A stretch of 64,000 nucleotides of DNA from Lanius collurio (taxonomy: Eukaryota; Chordata; Aves; Passeriformes; Laniidae): positions 5,138,926-5,202,925 of the forward strand of contig JACBWW010000045.1 of NCBI GenBank assembly GCA_020086605.1, in the 5' to 3' direction. This document shows, piece after piece, positions 13,501 to 26,600 of the stretch. The notes beneath the pieces are model-generated. The model was not told the origin of the DNA and did not search any database. It saw only the letters and a list, made by a program, of their open reading frames with translations. A program made the translations under genes and the position numbers. Within the stretch, counting starts at the first letter, position 1. The number at the start of each line of letters is the position of its first letter.

Positions 13501-14149
13501 ACAATACATCTGACATGACTGTGATCAGAAAAACACAAACATCTCTAGGCACATCTCTATATGTAGAACTGTCTCAGTTTCAGATTCAATAAAATTTCAT
13601 CACTTATAAATTTTAACTGATGGTTTTCTTGCTTGTTAAGGGAGAACCAGCTAGCTCTGATCTGCTGCTTCTCATGCCAGAGCTGTTTATCATGACAAAA
13701 TAATATTTAATACAGGAAATTATTTACTTTCTACAAACAAAAACTTTACTTCAACAAGAAATTAACCCAACTTCTCACACCTGAAACTGTAAAACATAGG
13801 ATTTTGATTAAAAAAACCCCCTCTTTTTCAGGAAGTTTTTAAAACACATGAGAACATTTTTTTTCTGTGCGGCATTGCCACAAAAAAAGCTGCCTGTGTA
13901 CATAGCAAAAGAATAGTAAGGAAAAAAAATCACTCCATGGAAACAAGTAGTATTTCTTTTATAAAATAAGGGAGTTGTGTTTTTATTTAAACAGGCAGGA
14001 CGCAGAGCAAAGTGTTCTGTAGAGCTTTTGTCAGTGCTTATTTCCAATTACCTGAATAGCTCCTCACAGCCCTGGCAGTGCGAGGCAGCAGAACCATTCC
14101 CACAGTTGGCTCCCCCTTTGGAGCAGGCAGCACTGCCACGCATTTTGCA
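7568..14149. other. Long unique noncoding stretch
   Basis: About 6.6 kb without a recognised gene. AT-rich throughout, especially 9300-11600. A perfect short palindrome lies at 9315-9335. The patch at 12230-12530 is clearly more GC-rich than its surroundings and gives the longest local open frame (12183-12527, plus, 114 codons), but the translation is serine/glycine/leucine-rich and resembles no family; it could be a diverged repeat. Nothing resembling a tRNA, snRNA or promoter CpG island is seen. Confidence 0.55.
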
Positions 14150-14760
14150 CAGTCCACTCCTTCCCAAGTGCAGTTAGTGGGTAATAACTGCAGCTGGCTG
14201 AAGGTAACAATGCCTTTCCCATCATGTGTCCATGGAGAGAACAATCACACCGGGCCAAATTAGGAACTCTGCCATAAATAGCCCACGAGTCCCACCATTC
14301 AAGCTCTTCCGTGTACTGGGTTTCTTTAATAAATTCAGAAGTTTCCCACCATTTGTGTCAAATGCAATATTTCAAAGGACTCTGCAGCACAGAGCAGAGC
14401 TCCAAAAGGAGAATGTACTTCCCTGTGCAGAGAGGAAACCGAGCCTGCCTCGTGCAGCCTGAGCCCGACTTTGATGTAGCTTTATGCACTCCTCTCTTTC
14501 ATTTACCCGAAGTTAACCAACTGATAAACAGAAAAAATGTATCCAGGAAACCAAAGATTATTCACTGGGGAGAACAAATTACAAAACTGTTCTTCATGCC
14601 CGGTAATCACTTAAATCACAAACCATTAGCAGCAATCACATTGATCACTAAAAACAACCCTCAGCCCCAAGAAGCAGCCACTGTACTCCCTCAGAATGCA
14701 CACTATTAGCAGCTGTGTGATTTAGTACTGCTAATAAATAATGTTTTCAAATGGCTACTT
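14150..14760. promoter_or_regulatory. Possible conserved noncoding element (enhancer-like)
   Basis: A block with balanced composition, little low-complexity sequence, retained CpG dinucleotides (for example ACACCGGGCC, CATGCCCGGTAATC and TTTACCCGAAG) and many AT-core binding-site-like words, including ATTAGCAGCAATC, CATTGATCAC and ATTAGCAGC. The 132-codon plus frame at 14311-14709 has no recognisable domain; long open frames are common by chance in constrained noncoding DNA. This is a judgement from sequence texture only, and an unannotated exon is the main alternative. Confidence 0.22.
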
Positions 14761-16378
14761 AAAAATAGTATTGATGGCTGCCTTACTGTGAAGCTTTGAC
14801 TACAGAACAAAGCAGGATTTTGACTAAAACAGCGCAGAGAAGCTCCATAAAAATAAAGGTGTGCTAAGAATTTGGTGTGCATAAATACTGCAAGGACTTC
14901 AAAGAAAATATATCAAGAGATAAAAACATTCAACTGCAATTTGTGAATTAAATGTTCCACCAGAACATCACTAAGTACTGGTGATCAAACCACTGCTTGG
15001 TGAACTGCCCAGATGCATAAACATAGACATGTGAAATTTCAGATTCACTTCAGAATCTCAAAAATCCAGAGGATACAGCCATTGCCATCCATTTCCATGG
15101 AATAAAGAGGCTTCTTAGGATTTTGAGGAGTGTCCAATGAGATCCTCCCCAGACAACCTTGAGAAATTCCATTTCTTTGCATTACTGACTTTTTTGTGTT
15201 GTTTAAATTGCTGTAATAATGGATATAAGAAGTATCCAAAAAGACTATGAGAATTTTTAACATAACATCAAAGTTTTTGTCTCTTCTGGGCCTCACCCTT
15301 GTTCCTGGTGCTGAGAACATCCATCTCTGCAGTGGGTACCACCTGTGCAAGTGCTTGAACTTAACAGCAACACACTTGATCAAAAAGAAAAGCAAGAAAA
15401 TGGGCCTCAGGATAAGCCAACATAACTACAACTAGAAATGAAAAATGGGAGGAAAAAAAGGTCAGAATAGAAAAATAGCAATAACTGATAAGAAACACTA
15501 TCTGAAACCAGTTGAAATAACTACACTAAACATAGCATCTTTTCTATCTCTTTGAATACTTTTAAATACTTCAAATGTAGGTCTGCCTTTCCTGTAACCC
15601 ACCAGATACAACAGACATAAATGAGCTGACATCATTTAGTAACATGGTGTTTGAATGCTACATTCAGACACGTGGATATGAAAGAAAATAAAGATACAAC
15701 ACATCAAGTTTGCAGACCATAAAATAATCTTTGAGAGCAAAAACATGGAAACAAGTGGCAAAGATGCAGAAAATCCTACAAGTCCATAAACAATAGTCAT
15801 AGGAATCTAAGCTCAATTTAGTGCCTTTGACATTTCTGTTATCTGATCCTGGTCCTAGACTGCTCCACAGAAAACCAGAATTTAATATTAAAGATAAAAC
15901 CAATAGCCTCCTCTAACTACATTAGGCCAAATTAAATTGGTATTTCTGTTCTTCCTGGTATGCAGCCATTTGTTACAGTGAGCAGTTACAGCATCCATGG
16001 CTGCACACATGGCAGCCGTGCCCTGGCTCTGGCAGAAGGAGCTGGGGACAGGAACAGACACCCAGAGGCTCTGAACTGTGCCCAGAACCTCTGAGCTGGG
16101 CTGCAGGACACACCCAAGGCTGCCCTGCCTCAGGGAGCAGGGGAGGCAGCAGGAGAAGCCCTTTGGGAGAGCCCAGATGAGCCCAGCCAGGGGCAGCTCA
16201 GCCCCCAAGCACCACCATTGCTGCATTAGGTTTGCCCAGGTCCTTTTGTGGCTGTCCATGCATTACCTGCCCAGGAGTTTGTTCCAACCCCTTTCTGAAC
16301 CAGCTGAACCCACCTTTCTCCAAAACCTCCCACACCAAGAGACTTCTCAAGCCTTCCATGCAGAAATACTTTATAGAA
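14761..16378. other. Unique sequence, GC-rich toward the CR1 copy
   Basis: The first kilobase is AT-rich and unremarkable. From about 15985 to 16240 it becomes GC-rich, with frames on both strands of 113-123 codons that lack domains. That segment directly precedes the CR1 fragment and could be a strongly diverged repeat, but I could not match it to CR1 or to an LTR. Confidence 0.5.
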
Positions 16379-16537
16379 AGTGCCCAGAGAGGCTCTGGCA
16401 GCCCCACCCCAGCAGTGCCCAAGGCTGGATGGAGCTCTGAGCAGCCCTGTCCAGGAGGAGGGGTCCCTGCCCATGGCAAGGGAGCTGGAACAAAATGAGC
16501 TTCAAGGCCCCTTCCAACCCAAACCACTCTGTGATTC
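16379..16537 (+). mobile_element. CR1 LINE fragment, 3' end, plus strand
   Basis: Reads in the forward CR1 direction: GTGCCCAGAGAGGCTCTGG, GTGCCCAAGGCTGGATGG, GCTCTGAGCAGCCCTG, GTCCCTGCCCATGGCAAGGG, then GGCCCCTTCCAACCC and AAACCACTCTGTGATTC, which is the usual 3' terminus. About 160 bp is left, strongly 5'-truncated. The frames at 16198-16539 overlap it and are not genes. It is the only CR1 copy here on the plus strand. Confidence 0.92.
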
Positions 16538-19500
16538 AAACTGATTTCTTGCCAGTTTTCATGAGTGCCTCTAGCTCTGGTACTTTGATTTGTTGAGCAA
16601 GCCTCTTGTATTTTACTTTACTCACTGCCTTTATGATTCCATAACCCTCAGTTTTCCCCACTGCAACCTTCTGCTCTCCAAGGTGGAGAACCTCAGCCTT
16701 TTTAGGCTTTACCTATAAAGAGGCTTCCTCCATCCTCTGAATTGTTCTATCTGTGATCTTCCATACCCTAACTTTACTGTGTCCTTCTTAGAACACTCAA
16801 GACACGAGCAGAAGGTTTTAAATAGCCTTTATCTCTTTCTCAATACTTTCCCTGATAACGCCAAAGACTTTTTGAGAACAGGTATTCACTGAGCCAGCGA
16901 TTTCACAAACTGTTAGCAGTGACTAAGTTCTGCTTTCTGAAATCTGTCAGCATCTTATCAGGTTTAGATAAGACTTTTTTTTCTCCAGATTCATTACATT
17001 AAATTTATCTACACTGCAACTCATATGGCACTTTTTGCTCATTCCTGACACTCAGTGTAGTCCTTTTGGCACAGCATTAGGCTACCCAAAAGAGCTTGTT
17101 CATCTGCAGCCTTGGAGACTTCCCTGCATACAAAATCACCAGAATTTAATTTTCTCCTTTGCAATTCAGTCTGTTTCTCTGCTAATTTTTATGAAAGGCG
17201 CCCACTGAAGTCTTCAGCATTTTCCACAATTATGGCTATTGATTAGATTATGTTTGGATTGGAAATTACTTTTGAGCTATCTGCCTGGTACTTAGGCTAC
17301 TAAAACCAGCTATAACTTGTCCTTAGTTAACATTAAGTGCTGAAAACAACCACAGTATTTTAACATCATCTCCCAGCTCTTAGTTTGTACCTCAAAGAGG
17401 AATGAAGTGATGATGTGTGAGGCTTTTCCCAAAGGCTGAATTCTGGTAAAAGTGAGGCCTCAAAAATAACTGAGGTTGGGTCAAGGCAGAGTCAAGGTAT
17501 TTCACTGAATATCTAAATTGTACCTATCCTGGCATCTCCAAAGAGGAAATCAGTCAAGGCCTGTCAGCCCGAAATTATCTAAATACAATTTTTCTTGCTC
17601 TTTTCTGGATATTTCAGAGCATCTACAATGGATACATTTAAGATTAGAGTAGGTGAAAACATACATACATACATGATTCTTGAGAGAAACTTCAGATTTT
17701 TCAATTGGGTAAGTAAATTCTTTTAATTTCACTCCCTACTTTTTTTTTTTTTGGTCCTCCCCATGCTTTGATTTTTAAAGAGCTTTTGATTTTATTTTTT
17801 GTTTCTTTGTTTCCTGGGAGTATTTTGAAGAGGCGGAAGAAAGTTTAATAATCACATCTGAATCACTGTAGTACTTAACACTTCAAAATTTTTGAATGTC
17901 TTCATTCAGTGAAGGAAAAACAATATTACAGGGAAGATTTTAGCTCCTCAGACATTCTCAACAATGGCTGATGTTGAAACCCAGACCAAAACCAACTTCT
18001 TACACTTAATCTATTCCCCTGGATGTGTGAAAGTGCCACTGCTTTTATGTTCTCCATGGATTTGGGAATACAGACAAGTTTTTTCCCCCTCCACTACAAG
18101 TAAACAAGTGCCCAGTGCATGACAGAACAGACACCAGATAATAACTGGGTGTTCTGTCAGGGGCAGCAACAACCTGTTAAATAAATTTCCTGGTGATCAA
18201 AGTTCAGTAATAATGCCAAGTGACTTTTAGCTCAGTTACATTAAATCTTAGTAAATAAATACAGAACAGTAAAAGAACACCTGCACAGCCCAACCCTGAC
18301 TACAAAGCTTTCCCTGAGCCTGGGAAGACAGAGCAGAGACTCATGCACTTGGAAAGCCCTGCATGAGACACAAACCTCTTTGCCATTACAGCACATCACA
18401 TCTTCTCACAAGGTTATTTTTCATCTTCTGGATGCTGCAAAATTCTCTTGTGTAGAGCAAAATGCCCTAAAGCCCTGGGAGTTTGGCAGTGATTCATTCC
18501 TGGGGCACAGCTTTGTTGTCTGTGACTGCAGAACCCAGCAGTGATCACTCCTGCAGACAGGGTCTCCTTGGTATGGGTTTTTACAAGGAATGAGTCTGCT
18601 GCTAAAAAAGGTGCAGCTCCCAAACCAGCAGTTTAAGAGATTGCTCTACATTTGGTGTCAACACTCTAAGTTTTTTGATAGAGGGTAATCATCCTCCAAT
18701 TCAGTAATGTAGCTGGGTTACTACTAATGAAGAAAGAAAAATACAAGCAAAAAAGTGTACATTAAAATATAGATAAGTCATTATCTATTATCCATCAATA
18801 CAATGCAAGTCCAATTCCACAGACACTTCTGTGTCTTACTACCCTTCCTTCTGGTTTTGTTGTTATTTTTTTTAAGAGTGGACTTGCTTGCTTCCAGAAA
18901 GCCAGCAGCAGACAGTAAACATTACATTTCTTCACAGCTCATCAGCTTCATATAATTTTATATTTCTACTCTAGAAGCATAATTTTATTCATAAGGCATA
19001 AAGAGCAACCAGCAAATAACCACCACTGGTAGGATGGCATCCATTAGTGGGACCAAAAGCAGAGCAAGAATCCCACAGAGAAATGGGGCCCTCGCTCACA
19101 AGAAACCTTCCCAAAGTCTTTGGGATTTCCCAGGTAACCAAAAATTGGGCTGAAACGGTGCCACTCTGTTCTGGAATACCCACAAAGCACCACTAAGGCC
19201 AAACAGATGAGTTCACCATTGCTCAAATTCTACTAAAGCCACTGGCAAAAAAAATATCATCAAAAATTGAAGCAACAGCTTAAGAAATACTCAAAAGTAA
19301 TGTGCATTCATTGTCATCTATCTGTAAATGACAGCAGAATCCAATGTACAGGCAGCAATACTACATAAAAATTCCATACATAAACCAAGAATAAAGCTGA
19401 TTCTAATGTTTCAAAACTGCTCTTTACACTGAACTCACGAGGACGGGGGGAAATATAAACAAATAAACACTTTTCAGAACAATTAATTTTTTGTTTTCTT

Positions 19501-20629
19501 CGAGAATTGCATACTCCATCTTGAAAATTATACAGAGAAGGTGATTTCTGAAGTTCTTACAAAAAGCAATATCTTCTTCTCCTTTCCTTGAAACAATTTC
19601 AGTAAAACAGTTTTTCCAGAACTGCGTGTTCTGCCAAAATAATTTCATCTGCATCCCCCAGACCCAGACATTGTCACATATTAGATAAATAAATAGATTT
19701 AAAAACACAAAATCAACAAGAGGAAGTTGACACTTTCAGAAAATATGTTTATTAACCACATAAGAACTATTCACAAGGGGAAAATTCATTTTAGAAAGAT
19801 GAAATTTAATTTCTTTTCCCAGAACCTAATGCACTAAATCACTGAATTGTATTTTGGCTCAGGGCTAAATTGCTCTGCAGGTAGACACTGCAATACTAAT
19901 TCTAACTTGAAGTGCTCTTTTGAAAATTCTGTAGAGAGACTGATAATTTTTAAGGAGAACTTTTAGAAATGGTGAAAATTTATTTGAATCTCACCTTTCT
20001 GCAAACGAAGCTCTGAGCCTCTCTACTGATGGATTAAAACATGGCCCTGTCAGAGGTTCACCAGAATATTTCTATCTACAGCTGATCCAACTGGGGGAGA
20101 ATTATGGTCAGGATCACCTCAATCAGCTCACAAGTCAGCCTTGGATTTATGGCCATCCCTCAGCTACTGCTCGTGGCACAGCACCTTGCCCAGCTGGGTA
20201 AAGATGGCACTGCTGGGAGCAGCCAGGGGAGCTGAGTGCCCATCAGCACCTCTGGCACTGCAGGGCACAGGGAAGGGAGGAACCCACCCCTGCTCAGCCA
20301 GTTCCACTCAGTGACACTGGCCAGCCTGCCAGGCTGGGCTATCTGCCTCATCAAATCTGTTTCAAAAGCTCTGCTTCCACTTTTATGCTCTATTTCATGG
20401 TGAAGCCCTTTCTTCCTTGGAGATCATAAGGAAGGGAGCTCTGACCTTGGGAGCGCCTCAAAGGCCACGCTCAATGATTTCTGGGGTCCTACACCCTGCC
20501 ACAGGCAGCATTGCAAATCAGCAATCAGGGCAAAAAGCAGGTCTCAGCCCTTGCCTAATTCCCAGGTTTTGTGCTAGAAAATTAACTTAAACTCTTTTGG
20601 GCCACCACTGCCAGCTGGCACTTACAGAA
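16538..20629. other. Unique noncoding sequence
   Basis: About 4.1 kb of AT-rich single-copy-looking sequence. It contains a short (CATA)n run near 17660, a thirteen-thymine run at 17740-17752, and a moderately GC-rich patch at 20150-20350 whose frames show no domain. No gene, RNA gene or repeat family was recognised. Confidence 0.55.
17740..17752. repeat. Thymine homopolymer
   Basis: A run of thirteen thymines followed by GGTCC. On the minus strand this is a poly-A run, but no retrogene sequence is recognisable next to it. Confidence 0.85.
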
Positions 20630-20940
20630 GCACAGAATCGATGCTGGAAGCTGGAAAGGACTTTTAGGACCATCAAGCCCAAGTGCTGTTAACCAGCACA
20701 GCCAAGTTCAGCTCCAAAGCACATCCCCAAGTGCCACAGGGACACACCTTTTAAACACCCTCAGGGATGCTGAGTGCCCTGAGCCCCCTGCCCCAGGGAC
20801 TGACAACACTTTCCATGGAGAGGTTTCTCCTCAGATCCCCTGGTTCAGGTCGAGGCCATTTCCCCTTGATTTATCACTTGTTACCTGAGAGAAGAGTCTG
20901 ACCCCACCCAGCCCACACCCTCCTGCATCTGCAGAGCTGT
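20630..20940 (-). mobile_element. CR1 LINE fragment, 3' end, second subfamily
   Basis: On the plus strand it starts with GCACAGAATCGATGCTGG, AAAGGACTTTTAGGACCATC, then GCACAGCCAAGTTCAGC, AAGTGCCACAGGGACACACC, TTTTAAACACCCTCAGGGATG, GAGGCCATTTCCCCTTG and ATCACTTGTTACCTGAGAG. This is the reverse complement of a CR1 3' end, so the element lies on the minus strand. The wording (CCAAGTTCA, AAGTGCCACA, TCACTTGTTACC) belongs to a different CR1 subfamily from the copies at 4.1 and 7.1 kb. It is 5'-truncated and has no coding capacity. Confidence 0.93.
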
Positions 20941-23209
20941 TTACTATTGTCTCTCAAAGAGAATTATACAGATCACAGCCCAAAAATGCCAAGACTTAAG
21001 TGAACCACAGTTCAAATCCATAGATTTGCCTTCCCACTGACTTCAGTGTGAATTGGATAAGAGAATTTTCAGACTGTTGCTATGCATGCTGTCATCTCAT
21101 TGTCAAAGATGAAATGCCAGGCAAAGTATATGAAGAATACTCTTGCAGAAGCAGAAAAAAATTTTCCCCACTGCTTGAGAGAAAAGACCCTCCAGGCACT
21201 GATGAAGGAGGGCTTAGTGTCAAGCTTTTGTTTTGGAAGGATGGCAAGGATTTTTTAGATGGATTTTTTTATTGGGCAAAATTTAAGGCTTAATCAACAC
21301 CAAGAAGAACTGCTGAGTGAAACAGGACTCACAGTACTAGGCCTCCAAAATGTGGTCAAAATCTATCCCCCTTTTATTTGTAGATTTTTCTATAATTTTT
21401 AATTAGACTTTAAATTAGACATGGGTCTTTTTGATCTTTCCCACTTATCTTTTGTGTAATTTTATATTCACAACTGAAGTACATAAAGCAAATGAAAGAA
21501 GTTAACAGTGATGAAAACAAAGCAAGAAAATGTTATTTATAAAAGCTATAAAGTTCCATACAAACGCTTCAGATCTCACTGGGGAAAGTGATATTTTTAG
21601 GAAATGTTAGCTGTATCAAATATTGATTGTTTCATGGATAGGATTTTATGGTCAGCTTTATTAGAAGTGTAAATGAGTTGCAGTAATGGGCTGGTTGACT
21701 TAGGAGGCAAAAAAAAAGTCTTTCCCTAAAATCTATGCAAAGAAAATAAATCATAAATAAGAGAAAAAATATTCAAGTGGTAATCTCTAAAAAGGAAAGT
21801 CCATAAAAATGTTCTACTTGTATTGAAATGAAAATTCTGTGTTCAACAGCTGGAGCTTTTAAGAAAGGCAAGGAAAGCCCCCTCAGGCAGAGAGGGAGCC
21901 CAGTGTGGAGCTTGGCAGCCCCCGAGGTGCCGTGCAGCAGCCAGAAGGAGCAGCAGCTCCAGTGCCAAGGCAGCTCAGCCACTGCCACCGTCTCTGCTGG
22001 CTCCATGCTTGGATTTAACCCTCCAGAAGGAGCTGGGCAGCACCTTGGCTTGCACTGGCCAGGGGGTTACAGTCCAAAAAGGTAAAAGGAGTAAGTAAAA
22101 ATGTACCCAGTTCAACATTTGGTGCACACACATTTATCACATTGACATTTCTACTGAGGAATGGTTTCTGTGCAGCTTGGGAGTGTTAAATATTGTGTAC
22201 AGGTTCTTTTTCAGTAGCAGTAGAGTTGGGAGATTACAGGCCCTGGATCAGGAATGGCAGGAGCAGAGCTGGGATCAAAGCTCATCTAATGACACCCTAT
22301 CATTGTGCACAAGTCAAAGAGCACCAACTGCACCACAGACTAGAGAGCCACGAGATAATTAATTAGGTCTAGATAGCTACCCAGGCCTAATTTGAGGCTA
22401 TTAGAAGATGGAAAACACATGATTAATGCCCATCTTTGTTACCACAAATTTTGCATCCCTATTAAATCTCACTATTTATTAAATCTCACTATTAAAATCA
22501 GACAAGGGACAGGAAAAGGACGACTGCAGCAAACCCAATCAGAGGAAGAAAAAAAAAAAGGCACATTTCCATTGTAAAGCACATACTCTCTCCAGCTGTC
22601 TTCCCTTCTGTGGTGCTAAAGTGTGACAGCACAAGGCTCCCCATGTTTGGAGAAAAAAATCAAAGTGAAGGGCTTGCTTCAGAAGAACCCAGTTGTACTT
22701 GGAGAAAAATATGCAAGGAGGAGGTTAAGGAGAAGACTTCATAATATTATTCAGAGATTGATTTAATCCCTTTAGAATAAATACACCAAATAATCCCTTG
22801 ATTATGAATACATAAATAGGAGGGTAATTTCTCTGAAGATAAAAGTTAGTTTTAATGAATGTTTCTCCTCCTCAAAGAAAATGCAGTTTTACCTGAAATA
22901 AAAATTCTACTATTAACAAAAAAAGGGGGATAAAAGAAAGAACCAATCTAAATATTCCTGAAAAATGCAGCATAAAAAGTAGGAAAAGCTATTTTTCATG
23001 TTGCAAAGCAGAGGCTATGAAAAGAATGTTCAACCTTGACTTGAAAGTTAATGATATCACAATCCTGGAGTTATTCTTAAAACTTGAAAAAAGACACAGC
23101 CCCTGCATGGATCACTTGTGTCACTCTTGCTTCCCATGCTGGGACCAAATGCTAGACAGAATTAGTTTCACAACACAGTAATTCATAAGCCAGACAGTCC
23201 AACTGTGAT
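20941..23209. other. Unique noncoding sequence
   Basis: AT-rich sequence with a more GC-rich patch at about 21850-22060. A plus frame at 21048-21293 (81 codons, rich in charged residues) has no initiation context or splice sites that convince me. A 17 bp direct duplication lies at 22461-22494. No gene is recognised. Confidence 0.5.
22461..22494. repeat. 17 bp direct tandem duplication
   Basis: The word ATTAAATCTCACTATTT at 22461-22477 is followed immediately by ATTAAATCTCACTATTA at 22478-22494, differing only at the last base. A simple replication-slippage duplication. Confidence 0.85.
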
Positions 23210-23690
23210 CCATCTCTTGTGCAGCAATTATTTAAAGTCAGAGCTGCTGTGACGTAACATAAGAGACCAACGTCCCCCAAACCCATTCCAAAATTCCATG
23301 TGAAGCAGGAACACACATTAGTCTGGCTGTTAGGGAGTTATTCTGGTTGTTTTAATTTGCAAGGCATGGAGTCTGTGCTGACTCCTATAAGCCACTCCTA
23401 ATGACTAAGCAATGGAAATAAAACTGCACAGCTTCAGTGGACTTCAGAAATGCACATTCCTCTTCCCTTCCCGAGCACTGTTTAATATGCAACTGCACTA
23501 AAATGTTTCTTGTTAGGCAGACAGCTTAAAATTAGAATTGTGGGAGAAGTGATTGATGACCTGGGCTCCTACAGCCCTTTCAATGAAATATATTCCATTC
23601 CCATTTCAAAATATGTTTATTATGAATTATTGGTTTGTCATTGGACCTGATGAAAGTAAATTTACATGAGCAACTGAGACCTCTGCATGG
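23210..23690. promoter_or_regulatory. Possible conserved noncoding element with a CRE-like site
   Basis: High-complexity block containing TGACGTAA at 23250-23257, a CREB/ATF/C-EBP-type site whose CpG has survived in otherwise CpG-poor DNA, followed by many AT-core words and a long stretch without simple repeats. No sizeable open frame runs through it. Suggested from texture only; no alignment could be made. Confidence 0.18.
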
Positions 23691-26600
23691 GGAAACACTT
23701 TAATCAGGTAACCTTTTCCTCAGTGTTTTCCATACTTGATGGAAACAGACACCCAAGCTAAGATTTTATTCTTTGCATACAGAAGTAGTTTATTGATTGA
23801 GCAATGCTTCCTTGTTTGGAAGCCACTTACTCAAAGTCAAAAAATGTTGTGACCTCAACCCCTTCTTCTCAGACTAAATCCTTAACATCAGCGTCTCAGG
23901 CAAGGCTTTACCCTATTTGTGCTAAAGGATGAAAAAACACCTGAATATTGGATGAGAGAAGAAACATTTCTTCATTATGTCCTTAGAAAATTTTCCTGAA
24001 TAGTCATTCAAGAAGAATCTGGTGGAAAATTGTGGGTAAAATACACTTCAACTTCCAGAACCCCAGTTTCCTAAGCAGCTCTAGTCTGAGGTTTGCTACT
24101 CAAACCCAGCAGAAGAAGAAAGCACATCCTGGAGAACAATCCCTGTGCTGCTGAACCCACCAGCATTCCCTGGAGCACGAGGGCTCCCAGCTTCCACAAC
24201 ACAGCTGTCACACTGCCTGTGCTGAGGAAATTGTCACAGCAGAATATGGCTTTTGTCACCACATCTCAAGCACCAAACAAGAATTGTGTCATTTCATCAA
24301 CAAAATAGAAGAAGGTTACAGAAATGTTTTCTTCTGTCTTACACAGTATTGGATATGCAGGCAGGATGGGTTTTTTTTAAAAGCAGCCACAATTATCCCA
24401 GTCCCTCTTCACAGGGACTCTCTGGGGGACATTCAGCACACAAGAGTCCCTCAGTCATCACCTTAAACCCCCTCAGATTCCTGGCACCAGCTTTTAAATC
24501 AGCAGTTTGGCCAACCATAGATCTCATTTAACATAGAAACCATTCCTTGCCAGAGTGAGATGAAATGATTTCAAGGCCTGTAGCAAATGATAAATTAGAT
24601 TGCAATTAAAAGCATGCAGGAATCAGTAAAATGTTCCCTGTGGGGAAATTAAAGGAGCTCCTAAAGTCTAAGGTCACTGCAAACTATTGAAGGTCCGTGT
24701 CAGCACAAACACTGACACATTCTCATTCTCTTGATATTTTAACACTGGCTCCTGGAAACTTCCCATTCACTTTTGACCTACACCAGAAGGGGAGAAAAAA
24801 CATAATATTTGAATGCTCAGGGCACTTTTATAAAGAACAACGTTATCATGTTCCTTATTTCACTAAACAGTAAATTCAGTACCTCAGCTGCAATGAAAAC
24901 AACTCAAAATAGAACATAAATGCTCCTGCTGCCACTAGTCACTGTTTGAAAACAACCAGCAGAATTGTGATACATTGCACAGTGTCTATCACATATGGGG
25001 ATGTTGTTTGCATCAATGTAGCCACATTTTCAATGTCCATTTTAAGATAAACCTTCAATCCTAACGACAGAGGACAAAGCAGCAGGCCAGGGATTGATTT
25101 GTTATTAACTTGAGAAAAAGTAATAATAAACCTCAGTGCTTCAATAAATATATCTCACTGATAACTGCAAATATCTCAGTCCTGTCTCCATGAGTTCCTC
25201 CAGCTTTTCTCCTGTGGTAACAACCAACAGCTTGGTCAAACTGGTCTAGATATTTTTTTCAGTAAGATGCTCTTCAGTAGTCACTCTCAACCCCTCACCC
25301 CACCTGTGAATCAATTTTAACTTAACTTAGGCTTCTGCTTCTTTTTCTCCTTCTAGTCAGGCTGTACTCTTGTATTCAGTCACTTATGAAAACTGTGGCC
25401 TCTTAAGCACCTATATGTTAAATTTCCTGCCAGTATAAAAGTGATCTCAACCAGTTTGAGTGTCCTTCTGATTAAAATAAAATTGATAATGCAACAGTAC
25501 AAGGGGGAAAAAAGCAATAGTCATCAAGTATGAAACTACCCAGGAGAGAACTTCATGACTCAAACCATTTTTTCTTGTGCTACATCCAGGGCAACTCAAA
25601 AACTAAAACTAGTGCTTCTTGAAGCTGAGGAATTCTAGGTCTGAATCGAATATCTGGCTGAATTAGGCTTTTTACTTATTTAAAAGTGGGACAAATTCTT
25701 GATGTTTCCTGACAATCACAGACAAACAAATTCTACTTTATTTGCCAGTAGTCTTCAAAGTCATTCTATCTACTAAAACTCTAGATAGGTAGCATCTAAA
25801 AAATTTAACAGAATTAAAGTAGAAATACACTGAATATTCATTTTATTTAATGGGAAATAGTGTAGAACCCCTGTGGACAGCAGGCACCTAGCTTACAGGA
25901 ACAGCAGTGCAATCTGAGCTCCTAGAAACCGATTTCTCCTAAAGAGTTAATTCCAACTTTCATGTGATTTGGGTTGCATATTACAGATTTTGCTTGGAGA
26001 TGCTTTGCTTAAGCACACACTAGAGGATAGCTAAGGCAAAGAACTGCTTTGAGAGAGCTACTAAATGGTCCAGTAACAGTCTGAACACCAGCAAAGTGGG
26101 CATGATGTATAGTAAATAGGGAAACACTTATCCCACAGACAGCATGACTTTAATTTGTAAAAGAATTTCTGATATGAAAGGAATATGTCTTTATCCACTG
26201 GCAAACAGCTGCTCTCAATTAGTTTATTAAGTGTGTAGTAAAATCTTCCCTCTCCTCCATTACAGCATAAGCTTAGACTGATATTTCAGGGGAATTCTGC
26301 ACCATTCTTAAAGTTACTGAACTCTGCCTCCCCTTTCTTGCTTTGTTCAAGGCAGGCACGATGGCTCCAAACTTCTGCCAAAGCCACACTCAGGAAGTCA
26401 CAAGGAACAAAGGGGATGGGAAAAACTGGAAATGCTGATCAGAAATGTAGGAATAATTTCCTAGTTAGTTTAATTATTCATCTGATTAAAATGCATGCAT
26501 ATAAATGTTGGCATAGTTTGTTTTCTCTCCATACTACAGGCAAAGTATTGAATTTAATATTTTGTCTGGCTCTGCATTATTATGTACCATTGACATGCTG

